Assembly: GCA_013001295.1 (NCBI GenBank)
Contig: JABDMW010000028.1
Location: 181,382 to 245,381, forward strand
DNA: 64,000 nt
DNA from: Hyphomonadaceae bacterium
Lineage (GTDB): Bacteria > Pseudomonadota > Alphaproteobacteria > Caulobacterales > Maricaulaceae
Reading direction: 5' to 3'
This document shows positions 45,392 through 53,217 of the stretch, piece by piece; positions within the stretch are counted from its first letter, which is position 1, and each line of letters opens with the position of its first letter. The notes under the pieces were generated by a model. The model did no database searches, was not told where the DNA came from, and saw nothing but the letters and a program-made list of their open reading frames with translations. A program made the position numbers and the translations under genes.

Positions 45392-47083
45392 CTATAGACG
45401 CGAGCTGTCGATCTTGATGTCAGCTTTCGACCAAATCGTATCAAATTTTGCTTGCACAGCGGTCGCTTCTTCAGTTTTGCCTTGCGCTTTCAACGACTGA
45501 ACCAGACCGTACATCGACCAGCCATTGCGCGGGTAATCTTTTAAATCTGCGCGGTACGTCGCCTCGGCCTTATCAAATTTCTTTGCTGCGAGATAGGCCT
45601 CACCGAGTGACTGACGTGTCGGGTAATACCAGAATGGCGGCTCCATATATGGTAGACCGTCTTGCAAGTTGACAGCCCGTTCAAAATTACCGATCGCCCC
45701 TTTGAAATTTTCAGATGCCATAGAGATTTCACCCTGCAACAAACTATCCGCAATATTGAGAAGCACACTGGCAGGGTAATCGGCGCTGTCCAAGAAACTG
45801 ATTTGCACGGAGTCTTTTACCTGCGCCAAGGCGGCGCGTTCATGGGCTGCGGCCTCCATATCGCCTTTGCGGGTAAAAGCGACCCCGCGCGCATAATGCC
45901 AAATCGCGTTTGAATAATCGAGATTTTCAGGTGGTTTGGTCGACGCAATAATATCATCCCATTTGCCGAACTGTGTTTGCGCCAATATGGGAATGGTTTT
46001 GAAGAACTCGACAGTGGGAAAAGCTTCAATTTGCTCCAATCTCACATTGTCCGCGACTTTAAATGCGGATTCGATGGCCATTTTGCTTTGCCCGGACATG
46101 CTCGCAGCCGCCCACAAGAAATGGATATTATGCGGATAGTAAAGCGCCGGATAAAATCCTTGGGCGTTGCAGGCCGCAATATATTCCTCGTCTACAGCGG
46201 CGGCTCTGATATTGGCTTTGGCGGCATCATCATACCGTCCAACGCGCCAGAAAATATGGGCCGGCATATGCACCAGATGACCGGACCCGGGAACCAGATT
46301 AGTTAGCCGGTCCGCTTCGTCCTCGGCCCGCCCCGGGTCACTGGAAGCCTCGACAGCATGAATATAGAGATGCAGCGCTAATGGATGATTTGGCGCTCGC
46401 TCCAATATGCCTTCGAGCGCTGAAATCACCTTAACTGTTTCCGGCTTTGGCTCGCCGTTTTCCGACCAATAGTCCCACGGCATTGTGTTCATCCAGGCTT
46501 CTGCATAAATTGCGGCCGCATCATTGTCATTGGGATGCTCATTCACATAAGCTCCCATTGCATTGGCATATGCGATATCGAGTGACGTCCGATCGGTAGA
46601 CGGGTCTCCATTATATCGTTTTGCCAAGGCTTCGATCAGTCGCTTTTCACGTGGGCTGGCGCTTTCAATTAAGTCCTGTGCTTTAGATATCGCCTTGAAA
46701 GCAGACCGACGATCATCATCAGACATGATCGCATTTCCATTACTGGTCACATTTATGTTCGGTCCCGTCGCTAAAGCCTCGCCCCAAAAACACATGGCAC
46801 AATTGGGATCGAGCTTTTGCGCCGCCTTGAACGATCGAATACTCTCTGCGTGATTAAAACCAAATGCCAGAACCATGCCTTGATTGAAATATTTCTGCGC
46901 GTCCAAGCTTGTGGTCGTGATCGGGCGATGAAAATCCCCCATCCCTTCAAACAATGGTGCACCGGCAAGTTGTGCGACCTCTTCGATTGATTGCGGTTTC
47001 GTGGTTGTGATTTGTGTCTCGGAATTTGAACATCCAAAGACAGCCAGCACACAGGCTGTTGTTATTAAAATATTTTTGTACAT
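45392..47083 (-). CDS. TPR-repeat lipoprotein
   Basis: 563 aa. The signal peptide ends in VFGC (lipobox, C18), so it is predicted to be lipid-anchored in the envelope. The remainder is helical with TPR-like pairs, for example AQKYFNQGMVLAFGFNHAES, FKAAQKLDPNCAMCFWGEAL, and late units around GEAYLAAKKFDKAEATYRADL. The CAMCFWGEALATGPNIN motif is a recurring mark of this hypothetical family in proteobacteria (from memory). It has no enzyme motif, and probably acts as a protein-binding scaffold. Confidence 0.8.
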   Translation of the reverse strand: MYKNILITTACVLAVFGCSNSETQITTTKPQSIEEVAQLAGAPLFEGMGDFHRPITTTSLDAQKYFNQGMVLAFGFNHAESIRSFKAAQKLDPNCAMCFWGEALATGPNINVTSNGNAIMSDDDRRSAFKAISKAQDLIESASPREKRLIEALAKRYNGDPSTDRTSLDIAYANAMGAYVNEHPNDNDAAAIYAEAWMNTMPWDYWSENGEPKPETVKVISALEGILERAPNHPLALHLYIHAVEASSDPGRAEDEADRLTNLVPGSGHLVHMPAHIFWRVGRYDDAAKANIRAAAVDEEYIAACNAQGFYPALYYPHNIHFLWAAASMSGQSKMAIESAFKVADNVRLEQIEAFPTVEFFKTIPILAQTQFGKWDDIIASTKPPENLDYSNAIWHYARGVAFTRKGDMEAAAHERAALAQVKDSVQISFLDSADYPASVLLNIADSLLQGEISMASENFKGAIGNFERAVNLQDGLPYMEPPFWYYPTRQSLGEAYLAAKKFDKAEATYRADLKDYPRNGWSMYGLVQSLKAQGKTEEATAVQAKFDTIWSKADIKIDSSRL

Positions 47084-47214
47084 TGAGCGCCCCTAATGTA
47101 ATTTTTCAACGATCATACGCCGATCATCATTAGCGTTGTAGGCGAACATATTAGCACATATTTGGAAAAATTCAATTCAACGCGGAGATGACGTCTAATC
47201 TCAGTGCATCAGAA

Positions 47215-48573
47215 TTACGAACCGGATTTTTTGTGCGGTTCTGTGACCATTTTCAAATCGTCAATAAGCCCGTCACCGCGAATAGTTTGACCACTCAATT
47301 GATCGGCGGGCCTTTTTCTTGATTCTGACTTTTGTCGCCCATTTTCGTCGTTTTGTTCTGATGTCACTGCAGAAATCGTTGAATACTCACCCAGCTTTTT
47401 AGACTGACGCTGATGTGTCCGGCGCAAACTGTCCATTTCGACAAGAACACCAAGCAGTTTTTCATGCAATGCTTCATTGTCGGCCTTTGAATTTGCCAAA
47501 GCCTCACGGTTCTCCTGTAGATCTGACATGTTTTGCTTGAGCATTTTCTCAAGCTTCCTGGCGTTACGTTTTGAGCGATTGAGTTCGGTTTTTAGTTTCG
47601 ACTGCTCGGCATCTTCGTACCGTGCCATGTCGTCACTGACTTTTTGATGCATTTTTTGTGTAGCCAGGGCCGAGTTCAGTGCGAATATCTTGCTTTCGCT
47701 GTGCTTTTTAAAGTCAGCGAGAATTTTGTGATAGGATTTGATTTCCTGCTTCGCAAAATCCAGTTGTGACAGCGATTCAATATGTTTCGATTTCAGATCT
47801 GAATAATCAAGTTTCAAAGACCGCAATTTTGAAACGGCCAGGTGCTTTGTCTGCCGTTCGTCTTCGATTTGAGCGGACAGATGCTCCGCCTGTTTCATTA
47901 GCTGGGTAATCTTGCGATTGCGCGTTTGCTCAACAGCTTTGAAGCCCTCGACCTTTTCGGCCAACCCGTCTTTGTTGGATTCAAGTTCTTCAATAGCCAC
48001 TTTCAAGTCGCGACGTTCCGAAAGCAGTTTTTCGACACTTTCGTTGGAATCGGCGCGTTTTGATTGTTCACGTCGATAGGTTTCCTCAACTTCGATCAAA
48101 CGCGCCCTTGTGGCAGCAAGTTCCTCGAAACTTTGCTCGAGCCGCGCTTTATACATTTCGGCACGGGTTTCAACTTCGCGCACGCGGGCATCGGCTTTTG
48201 CGATCTCGTCCCGCACAGAGTCGAGTTTCGATTTCAGCTTGGTGTTTTCAGGACGCAAGCGTTCGACACTGATCGTGTTGGCTTCTGCGATCTCCAGGAA
48301 GCGAGAGATTTTCTCTATATCGCCGACTGCGTCCTGGTTGAGGCGCATGCTGTCACGCAGTGCGGCAGCCATTTTGCTGACATTGGACCGCAATTCTTCT
48401 ATTTCATGAACTTCGGTCGACCGCAGATAGGCGGCCGATGCTTTTTCTTCAGACGCGATTTCCTGGGTCTCGAATTTCATCGAGGTAAAATCAGTCTGTT
48501 CAACTTCGATGCCGGCACCGAAATCGTCATCCGTATCTTTTGGTTTTCGAACAAATTTGTTCAACAACCCCAT
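47215..48573 (-). CDS. long cytoplasmic coiled-coil protein, possible filament-forming protein
   Basis: 452 aa without signal peptide or membrane helix. After a short basic, partly hydrophobic start (MGLLNKFVRKPKD) and an acidic stretch, residues about 50-390 form a nearly unbroken heptad-rich coiled coil, such as LRSNVSKMAAALRDSMRL and LKSKLDSVRDEIAKADARV. The C-terminal ~60 residues are polar and likely disordered. Length, layout and basic N-terminus recall crescentin of Caulobacter, but no sequence identity is claimed; any long coiled coil would look similar. It is divergent from xerC, with a CtrA-like box between. Confidence 0.7.
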   Translation of the reverse strand: MGLLNKFVRKPKDTDDDFGAGIEVEQTDFTSMKFETQEIASEEKASAAYLRSTEVHEIEELRSNVSKMAAALRDSMRLNQDAVGDIEKISRFLEIAEANTISVERLRPENTKLKSKLDSVRDEIAKADARVREVETRAEMYKARLEQSFEELAATRARLIEVEETYRREQSKRADSNESVEKLLSERRDLKVAIEELESNKDGLAEKVEGFKAVEQTRNRKITQLMKQAEHLSAQIEDERQTKHLAVSKLRSLKLDYSDLKSKHIESLSQLDFAKQEIKSYHKILADFKKHSESKIFALNSALATQKMHQKVSDDMARYEDAEQSKLKTELNRSKRNARKLEKMLKQNMSDLQENREALANSKADNEALHEKLLGVLVEMDSLRRTHQRQSKKLGEYSTISAVTSEQNDENGRQKSESRKRPADQLSGQTIRGDGLIDDLKMVTEPHKKSGS

Positions 48574-48692
48574 AACCGGCTCCCAGTCCCAGCATTTCCT
48601 TCAGAAACCCTCAAAAATCCCGAACCAGCCCCGGTTTTAATCCGGCTCGGGTCTTTTAGGTCGCAATTAAGGTTAATATGCTTTGTATACCC

Positions 48693-48708
48693 CTAATGCT
48701 TCCTTAAC
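48693..48708 (+). promoter_or_regulatory. near-consensus CtrA-type box between the coiled-coil gene and xerC
   Basis: CTAA-N7-TTAAC, seven of eight core bases plus the favoured C, in the 185-bp divergent gap. It is 51 bp upstream of xerC and 120 bp upstream of the coiled-coil gene. Motif evidence only. Confidence 0.35.
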
Positions 48709-48758
48709 TCGCCCTTCATAAAGTCACTTAAACATCGATTTTATCAGCGAAAACTTAT

Positions 48759-49670
48759 ATGCGTGCATTAGAAGCATTGAATATCTTTCTCTCGCACCTT
48801 CAGGGCGAACGAAGACTGTCGGCAAAAACCGTCGAGGCCTATCAACGCGACATTTCCGGGTTTTTAGGGTTTATGACTTCGCATTTGGGAAAGACAATTC
48901 AACTTGAAGATTTACACACATTAAAAACAACTGATTTTCGTAGTTATCTGGCCAACAAAAGATCGGGACCTTCAGGTTTATCATCGGCGTCACTGGCTCG
49001 ACATCTTTCCGCAATTCGGACATTTTATCGCTACCTGCAGCGCAGGTGGGATATAAAAAATGATGCCATCGGATTGATCAAAGGCCCCAAAGCCAAGAAG
49101 CGGTTACCCAAACCGATCAGTGTTGTTGCCAGCAAAGAATTAATCGATGCCGCGTCGACATCCGACAAACGCCCCTGGGTCGCAGCCCGCGATACAGCGG
49201 TTCTCACACTCCTGTATGGGGCCGGCTTGAGGATTTCAGAAGCCCTCTCGCTCACGATCGATGATTATCCGTTGGCTGACAGTTTACGCATGACCGGAAA
49301 AGGCGGAAAAACGCGGTTGATTCCGGTCCTGCCCGTGGTAGCAGAGGCCGTATCGGTCTATGTCGAGCTTTGTCCGATCGTGTTTGAAGCCGGCTCTCCC
49401 CTGTTTCGCGGCATCAAAGGCGGGAAATTGGGGCCGAAAGCCATTCAGGATAAAATCCGTCTGCTCCGCGCCGCACTTGGCCTGCCCGAAACAACCACGC
49501 TGCACGCGTTGCGGCATTCATTTGCCACGCACCTGCTCGCAGGCGGCGGCGATCTTCGCACCATTCAGGAATTACTCGGCCATGCCAGCCTGTCGACAAC
49601 ACAGGTCTACACCGATGTCGATGCCGAAAGCCTGATGAAAATCCACTCTACCGCTCATCCGCGCGCCTGA
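48759..49670 (+). CDS. xerC: tyrosine recombinase XerC
   Basis: 303 aa. Together with XerD it resolves chromosome dimers at dif during division. The SAM-like N-terminal core-binding domain (1-110) includes RRLSAKTVEAYQRDI. The catalytic residues are R158 (GAGLRISEAL), Lys in GKGGKTR (181-184), H249-x-x-R252 (HALRHSFATH), H275 (LGHASL) and Y284 (TQVYTDV). The set is complete. It is a housekeeping Xer protein, not a phage integrase: no attachment repeats or phage genes adjoin it. Confidence 0.94.
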   Translation: MRALEALNIFLSHLQGERRLSAKTVEAYQRDISGFLGFMTSHLGKTIQLEDLHTLKTTDFRSYLANKRSGPSGLSSASLARHLSAIRTFYRYLQRRWDIKNDAIGLIKGPKAKKRLPKPISVVASKELIDAASTSDKRPWVAARDTAVLTLLYGAGLRISEALSLTIDDYPLADSLRMTGKGGKTRLIPVLPVVAEAVSVYVELCPIVFEAGSPLFRGIKGGKLGPKAIQDKIRLLRAALGLPETTTLHALRHSFATHLLAGGGDLRTIQELLGHASLSTTQVYTDVDAESLMKIHSTAHPRA

Positions 49671-49767
49671 AAAGCGAGCATATTTGGCACACGTTGTGTA
49701 AGGCTCATAATTTTAGTTTGTTTTTCAAACTTGTTTGTGTTATACGAATAGCGAAAAGGAGATAGAT

Positions 49768-50388
49768 ATGACAAAGACTGAGATATTAAACGATCTTGAA
49801 TATGTGAAATCCATGGCGGAAGAAGGCCGCACCACGCCACTTCTCGGTGGACGGATCGGTCTGATGTGGGGCGTGCTGTTGGCGATTACCTTTTTTGGCC
49901 ATTGGGCCATTATTTCCGGCACAGCAGGGCTGCCACAGAGCGCGCTTGGGATTTTGTGGCTGAGCTATGCCATTATCGGCGGGATCGGCAACGCGTTGCT
50001 CGGACGCAGCCTGCAAGGCAAACCGGGGATTTCATCTGTTGGAAATCGGACGGAAAACGCGGTTTGGGTGTCCTTCGTTTTAATGATGATCGCGTGTTTT
50101 ATCGGGATCGTGCTCAATATGGTATTCAACGACACCACTCCTGCCATGTTTGATATGATGGTATGTATTGGCTTTGCCGGTCAGATCATTGCTTACCTCG
50201 TGATCGGCACAATGAGCCATGAAAGATCACAGCGCATTCCCGGCCTTTTGGCCGTCTTGGCGACCATTGTCAGCTTTGCGCTCCTGGGTAAGCCGGAACT
50301 TTATTTGGCCGCCTCAATTGCTGTCATCTTCACAATAATTGTGCCGAGTCTTGGCCAGATCCGCAAAGAACCGAAAGCCGTAGTTTAG
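49768..50388 (+). CDS. multi-pass membrane protein linked to a winged-helix regulator
   Basis: 206 aa. The ATG at 49768 has AAGGAG 6 nt upstream. A short cytosolic N-terminal helix (MTKTEILNDLEYVKSMAEEG) is followed by about six membrane helices (from LMWGVLLAITFFGHWAII to SIAVIFTIIVPSL). Membrane proteins of this kind often sit directly before a small HTH_34-type regulator, as here (2-nt gap). Function unknown. Confidence 0.75.
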   Translation: MTKTEILNDLEYVKSMAEEGRTTPLLGGRIGLMWGVLLAITFFGHWAIISGTAGLPQSALGILWLSYAIIGGIGNALLGRSLQGKPGISSVGNRTENAVWVSFVLMMIACFIGIVLNMVFNDTTPAMFDMMVCIGFAGQIIAYLVIGTMSHERSQRIPGLLAVLATIVSFALLGKPELYLAASIAVIFTIIVPSLGQIRKEPKAVV

Positions 50389-50390
50389 CG

Positions 50391-50684
50391 ATGAACGCCT
50401 CTATCCAGGACATCAATGGCATTATTCATGGGCGTTTGCGCCTGGGCGTGATGGCCTATCTATCATCGGTCAATCCAGCCAGCTTTCCGGAACTGCAACA
50501 AAAAACCGGTGCTACTAATGGCAATCTCTCTACCCATTTAACCAAACTCGAAACCGCTGGTTTTATTCGGCAGGAAAAAGGATACAGTGGGAAACGTCCT
50601 CAAACTCTTGTGCACCTGACACCCGCCGGGCGCGACGCATGGATCGAATATCTGGGTGCTATGCGTGACATGCTGAAACTTTGA
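50391..50684 (+). CDS. winged-helix transcriptional regulator (HTH_34/MarR-like)
   Basis: 97 aa, a single winged-helix domain: LRLGVMAYLSSVNPASFPEL, the recognition helix region ATNGNLSTHLTKLETAGFI, the wing EKGYSGKRPQTLVHLTPAG, and a C-terminal helix. It follows the membrane gene by 2 nt and probably controls this two-gene unit. The effector is unknown. Confidence 0.85.
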   Translation: MNASIQDINGIIHGRLRLGVMAYLSSVNPASFPELQQKTGATNGNLSTHLTKLETAGFIRQEKGYSGKRPQTLVHLTPAGRDAWIEYLGAMRDMLKL

Positions 50685-50798
50685 AATCTTACAGTAATCT
50701 GTCCAATTCCTTACAATTACGACATATATCGTAAACGCCCTTCCCCTACGACAGCTGTCGTGTAATAAGGTAACGTCGTTTGAAATAGGAGAGACATA

Positions 50799-51119
50799 AT
50801 GACTACCAGACATCTAAAAATTGCCGGCCTTACCACCCTCGCCCTTGCTTTTGCCGCCGGGTCCGCTTTTGCCGGCGAAGGAAAAGATTGCGATAAAAAA
50901 CACGCAATGAAGACCCAAGCCAGCACAGCCCAACAAACATCTGTGATGGGTGCCACTGAAAAAGGCGCGGTTATGGTAAAAGCCGACAAGAAAATGAAAA
51001 AGACCTATAGTTTTGATGACGCGCTCAAGATTTGCCAGGAAAAAGGTGCGGCAGATCTGCAAGCCTGCATCGACTACAAAACCGGTAAAACCGAATACAA
51101 AGCCAAGCCAAAAAGCTAA
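50799..51119 (+). CDS. small secreted lysine-rich protein, unknown
   Basis: 106 aa with a clear signal peptide (MTTRHLKIAGLTTLALAFAAGSAFA). The mature ~81 residues are basic and contain three cysteines (in KDCDKK, KICQEK and QACIDY) and the segment KTYSFDDALKICQEKGAADL. No family is recognised. A GGAGA site lies 8 nt upstream. Presumably periplasmic. Confidence 0.7.
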   Translation: MTTRHLKIAGLTTLALAFAAGSAFAGEGKDCDKKHAMKTQASTAQQTSVMGATEKGAVMVKADKKMKKTYSFDDALKICQEKGAADLQACIDYKTGKTEYKAKPKS

Positions 51120-51139
51120 GCTTTTTTAATCCCTTCAAA

Positions 51140-51350
51140 GAGGTTGTCGCCTGACCGCGGCTGCCTTTTTTTTTGAAAGGCTAACCAACTCTATCTCGTC
51201 ATTGCCGACTTTATGTCGGCAATCCAACTCTAACGTCATCCGTCGTACGGCAAATTGCGGAAACCATCAGGGTTGGATTACCGCCACAAGGGCGGTAATG
51301 ACGGCGTGGAGAGGCTGTCGCCTGATCGCGGCGGCCATTTTTATTGTGAA
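51140..51350. repeat. compound palindromic intergenic element bounded by imperfect direct repeats
   Basis: Two perfect 9-bp hairpins (ATTGCCGAC/GTCGGCAAT at 51201-51223 and ATTACCGCC/GGCGGTAAT at 51277-51299) sit within a larger inverted repeat (51197-51229 against 51272-51303). The element is flanked by 40-nt direct repeats at 51140-51179 and 51311-51350 with roughly five to eight mismatches, both opening GAGG-T/C-TGTCGCCTGA. It resembles dispersed palindromic elements of alphaproteobacteria. Together with the next element it fills the 365-bp gap before lpd. Confidence 0.8.
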
Positions 51351-51373
51351 GATAAAATCAATGTAAGCGCGGG

Positions 51374-51453
51374 ACTGGATCCCAAATCAAGTTTGGGATG
51401 AGCGAGAGAATATTTCATAGTCCGCTCATCCCGGACTTGATTAGGGATCCAGC
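51374..51453. repeat. 31-nt inverted repeat, 27/31 paired, with nested hairpin
   Basis: Arms 51374-51404 and 51423-51453 are complementary at 27 of 31 positions across an 18-nt spacer. The left arm itself holds a perfect 8-bp hairpin, ATCCCAAA/TTTGGGAT around TCAAG. Its half-motif (TCCCGGACTTGAT) recurs inverted at about 54754, so it belongs to a dispersed family. It lies 31 bp from the lpd stop and could affect its 3' end. Confidence 0.8.
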
Positions 51454-51484
51454 GAATAAGAATGCGCTTTAGCGCATCCCTTCC

Positions 51485-52870
51485 CTACATCTGCATGGCC
51501 CATTTTTCCACGTCCATCGCCGCCTGACGCACAGCTTCGCTGACCGTCGGATGGGCGTGACAGGTGCGGGCAATGTCTTCGCTGGCGGCTTTAAATTCGA
51601 TCGCGAGCACAACTTCGGCGATCAAATCGCCGACACCGACGCCGATCATGTGGGCGCCGAGAATTTCATCTGTTGTCGCGTCAGCCAGTATTTTGACAAA
51701 CCCGTCGGTTTCGTGATTGGCGCGCGCGCGCGAATTGGCCATGAACGGGAATTTCCCGCTTTTGTATGCGCGGCCTTCTTTCTTCAATTCTTCTTCCGTT
51801 TTGCCAACACTGGCGATTTCCGGATAGGTATACACTACCCCCGGGATCGCATCATAATTGACATGCCCAGCCTTACCCGCGATCAGCTCGGCCACTGCTG
51901 TGCCCTCATCTTCGGCTTTGTGGGCCAACATCGGCCCGTGCGTGCAGTCGCCCACCGCCCAAATGCCGGCGACATTGGTTTTGAAATGATCGGTCTCGAT
52001 AAAGCCGCGCTTGTCTGTGACGACGCTGACATTTTCAAGGCCGAGCCCGTCGGTAAACGGACGCCGCCCGATACACACGAGCACAACATCCGCGTCAAAG
52101 CTTTTGGGCTTGCCGCCGGCCGCGGCTTCGGTCTCGACCTTGAGGCCGGATTTTTCTTTGGTGACACCCGTGACTTTACGGCCAAGCTCAAATTTCATTT
52201 TCTGTTTCTTGAAAATGCGCGTGCTTTGCTTTTGTACCTCCGCGTCCATGCCCGGCATAATGTGATCCATGTATTCGACAAACGTCACTTCCGCGCCGAG
52301 ACGCCGCCAAACCGAGCCGAGCTCCAACCCAATCACGCCCGCACCCACAACCAGCATTTTGCCCGGCACTTCGGAGAGCTCCAGCGCCCCGGTGGAACTG
52401 ACAATTTGCTTCTCGTCAATATCGACCCCCGGCAAGGTCGCGACCTCGGACCCGCTGGCGATGACAATATTTTTGGTGGCATAGGCTTTGCCATCCACAT
52501 CAACGGTTTTGGCATCGACGATTTTGCCGAAGCCCTTGATATAATCGACATTGTTTTTCTTGAACAGAAATTCAATGCCCTGGGTCAGTCCGTCGACGGT
52601 TTTCTCTTTCGATTTCATCATGGTCTGCAAGTCGAGCTCGACTGTGGCCTTGATCCCGAAACCGGCAAAATCTTTCTCGGCCGCCTCATACAGCTCAGTG
52701 GCATGCAGCAAGGCTTTAGACGGGATGCACCCGACATTCAAACAGGTGCCGCCGAGCGTGCCGCGGTTTTCAATACAGCCAACTTTCAGGCCCAATTGCC
52801 CAGCGCGAATGGCGCAATTATAGCCGCCGGGGCCGCCGCCAATAATAAGAAGATCGTATGTTTCAGTCAT
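51485..52870 (-). CDS. lpd: dihydrolipoyl dehydrogenase (E3)
   Basis: FAD/NAD flavoprotein that re-oxidises dihydrolipoamide for the 2-oxoglutarate (and possibly pyruvate) dehydrogenase complex. 461 aa from the ATG at 52870; a longer frame to 52909 has no better site. Motifs: FAD-binding IIGGGPGGYNCAIRA, redox pair C43/C48 in GGTCLNVGCIPSK, NAD-binding VVGAGVIGLELGSVW, FAD loop GIWAVGDCT, and the C-terminal HAHPTVSEAV with the active His-Glu pair. It lies about 6.3 kb from sucB rather than directly beside it. Confidence 0.97.
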   Translation of the reverse strand: MTETYDLLIIGGGPGGYNCAIRAGQLGLKVGCIENRGTLGGTCLNVGCIPSKALLHATELYEAAEKDFAGFGIKATVELDLQTMMKSKEKTVDGLTQGIEFLFKKNNVDYIKGFGKIVDAKTVDVDGKAYATKNIVIASGSEVATLPGVDIDEKQIVSSTGALELSEVPGKMLVVGAGVIGLELGSVWRRLGAEVTFVEYMDHIMPGMDAEVQKQSTRIFKKQKMKFELGRKVTGVTKEKSGLKVETEAAAGGKPKSFDADVVLVCIGRRPFTDGLGLENVSVVTDKRGFIETDHFKTNVAGIWAVGDCTHGPMLAHKAEDEGTAVAELIAGKAGHVNYDAIPGVVYTYPEIASVGKTEEELKKEGRAYKSGKFPFMANSRARANHETDGFVKILADATTDEILGAHMIGVGVGDLIAEVVLAIEFKAASEDIARTCHAHPTVSEAVRQAAMDVEKWAMQM

Positions 52871-53217
52871 GAAAATCTCTTGGGTTGAGAAGATTAGTGA
52901 GCGCGCCAAAAACGGCGCGAAACCTTGCGCGCAAAATGACGGGGGTTGGCGGATTCGTCAAGTGAGGAATAAGTTCGTATTTGAAGCAACGCCCCGAATT
53001 TATTTATTGCATGAAGAGTTGTGGTGCCAATAAAAGGTCTCAGGGGGCAATTCTTCGGAGTACTTAATCCCGCGATCTAAATGTGAATATTACAAGATGG
53101 AATCGTGCAGATATTTTTCACCACTCTTACTTTTAAACACCTGTTTTAACCGGCCTTAAAGGATTGTCTCTCATCGTATTCGAACAATTATATCAGGCGC
53201 AAATAGGGCGTTGAAAG
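52871..53217. other. 347-bp noncoding gap between divergent lpd and the DUF11-type gene
   Basis: It presumably contains both promoters. The one structure noticed is TTAA-N6-TTAA (53146-53159), a 14-bp palindrome one base too short for a CtrA box. No ORF with a credible ribosome site and no RNA gene was recognised. Confidence 0.5.

Noticed and set aside
48759..49670. Phage or island integrase
   Set aside because: Sequence and context fit housekeeping XerC; no att repeats, tRNA or phage genes are near.
51551..52888. 445-codon open frame opposite lpd
   Set aside because: It lies wholly antisense to a complete, well-conserved lpd and has no recognisable domain.
53146..53159. TTAA-N6-TTAA palindrome before the DUF11-type gene
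   Set aside because: The spacing is six, not seven, so it does not match a CtrA box.
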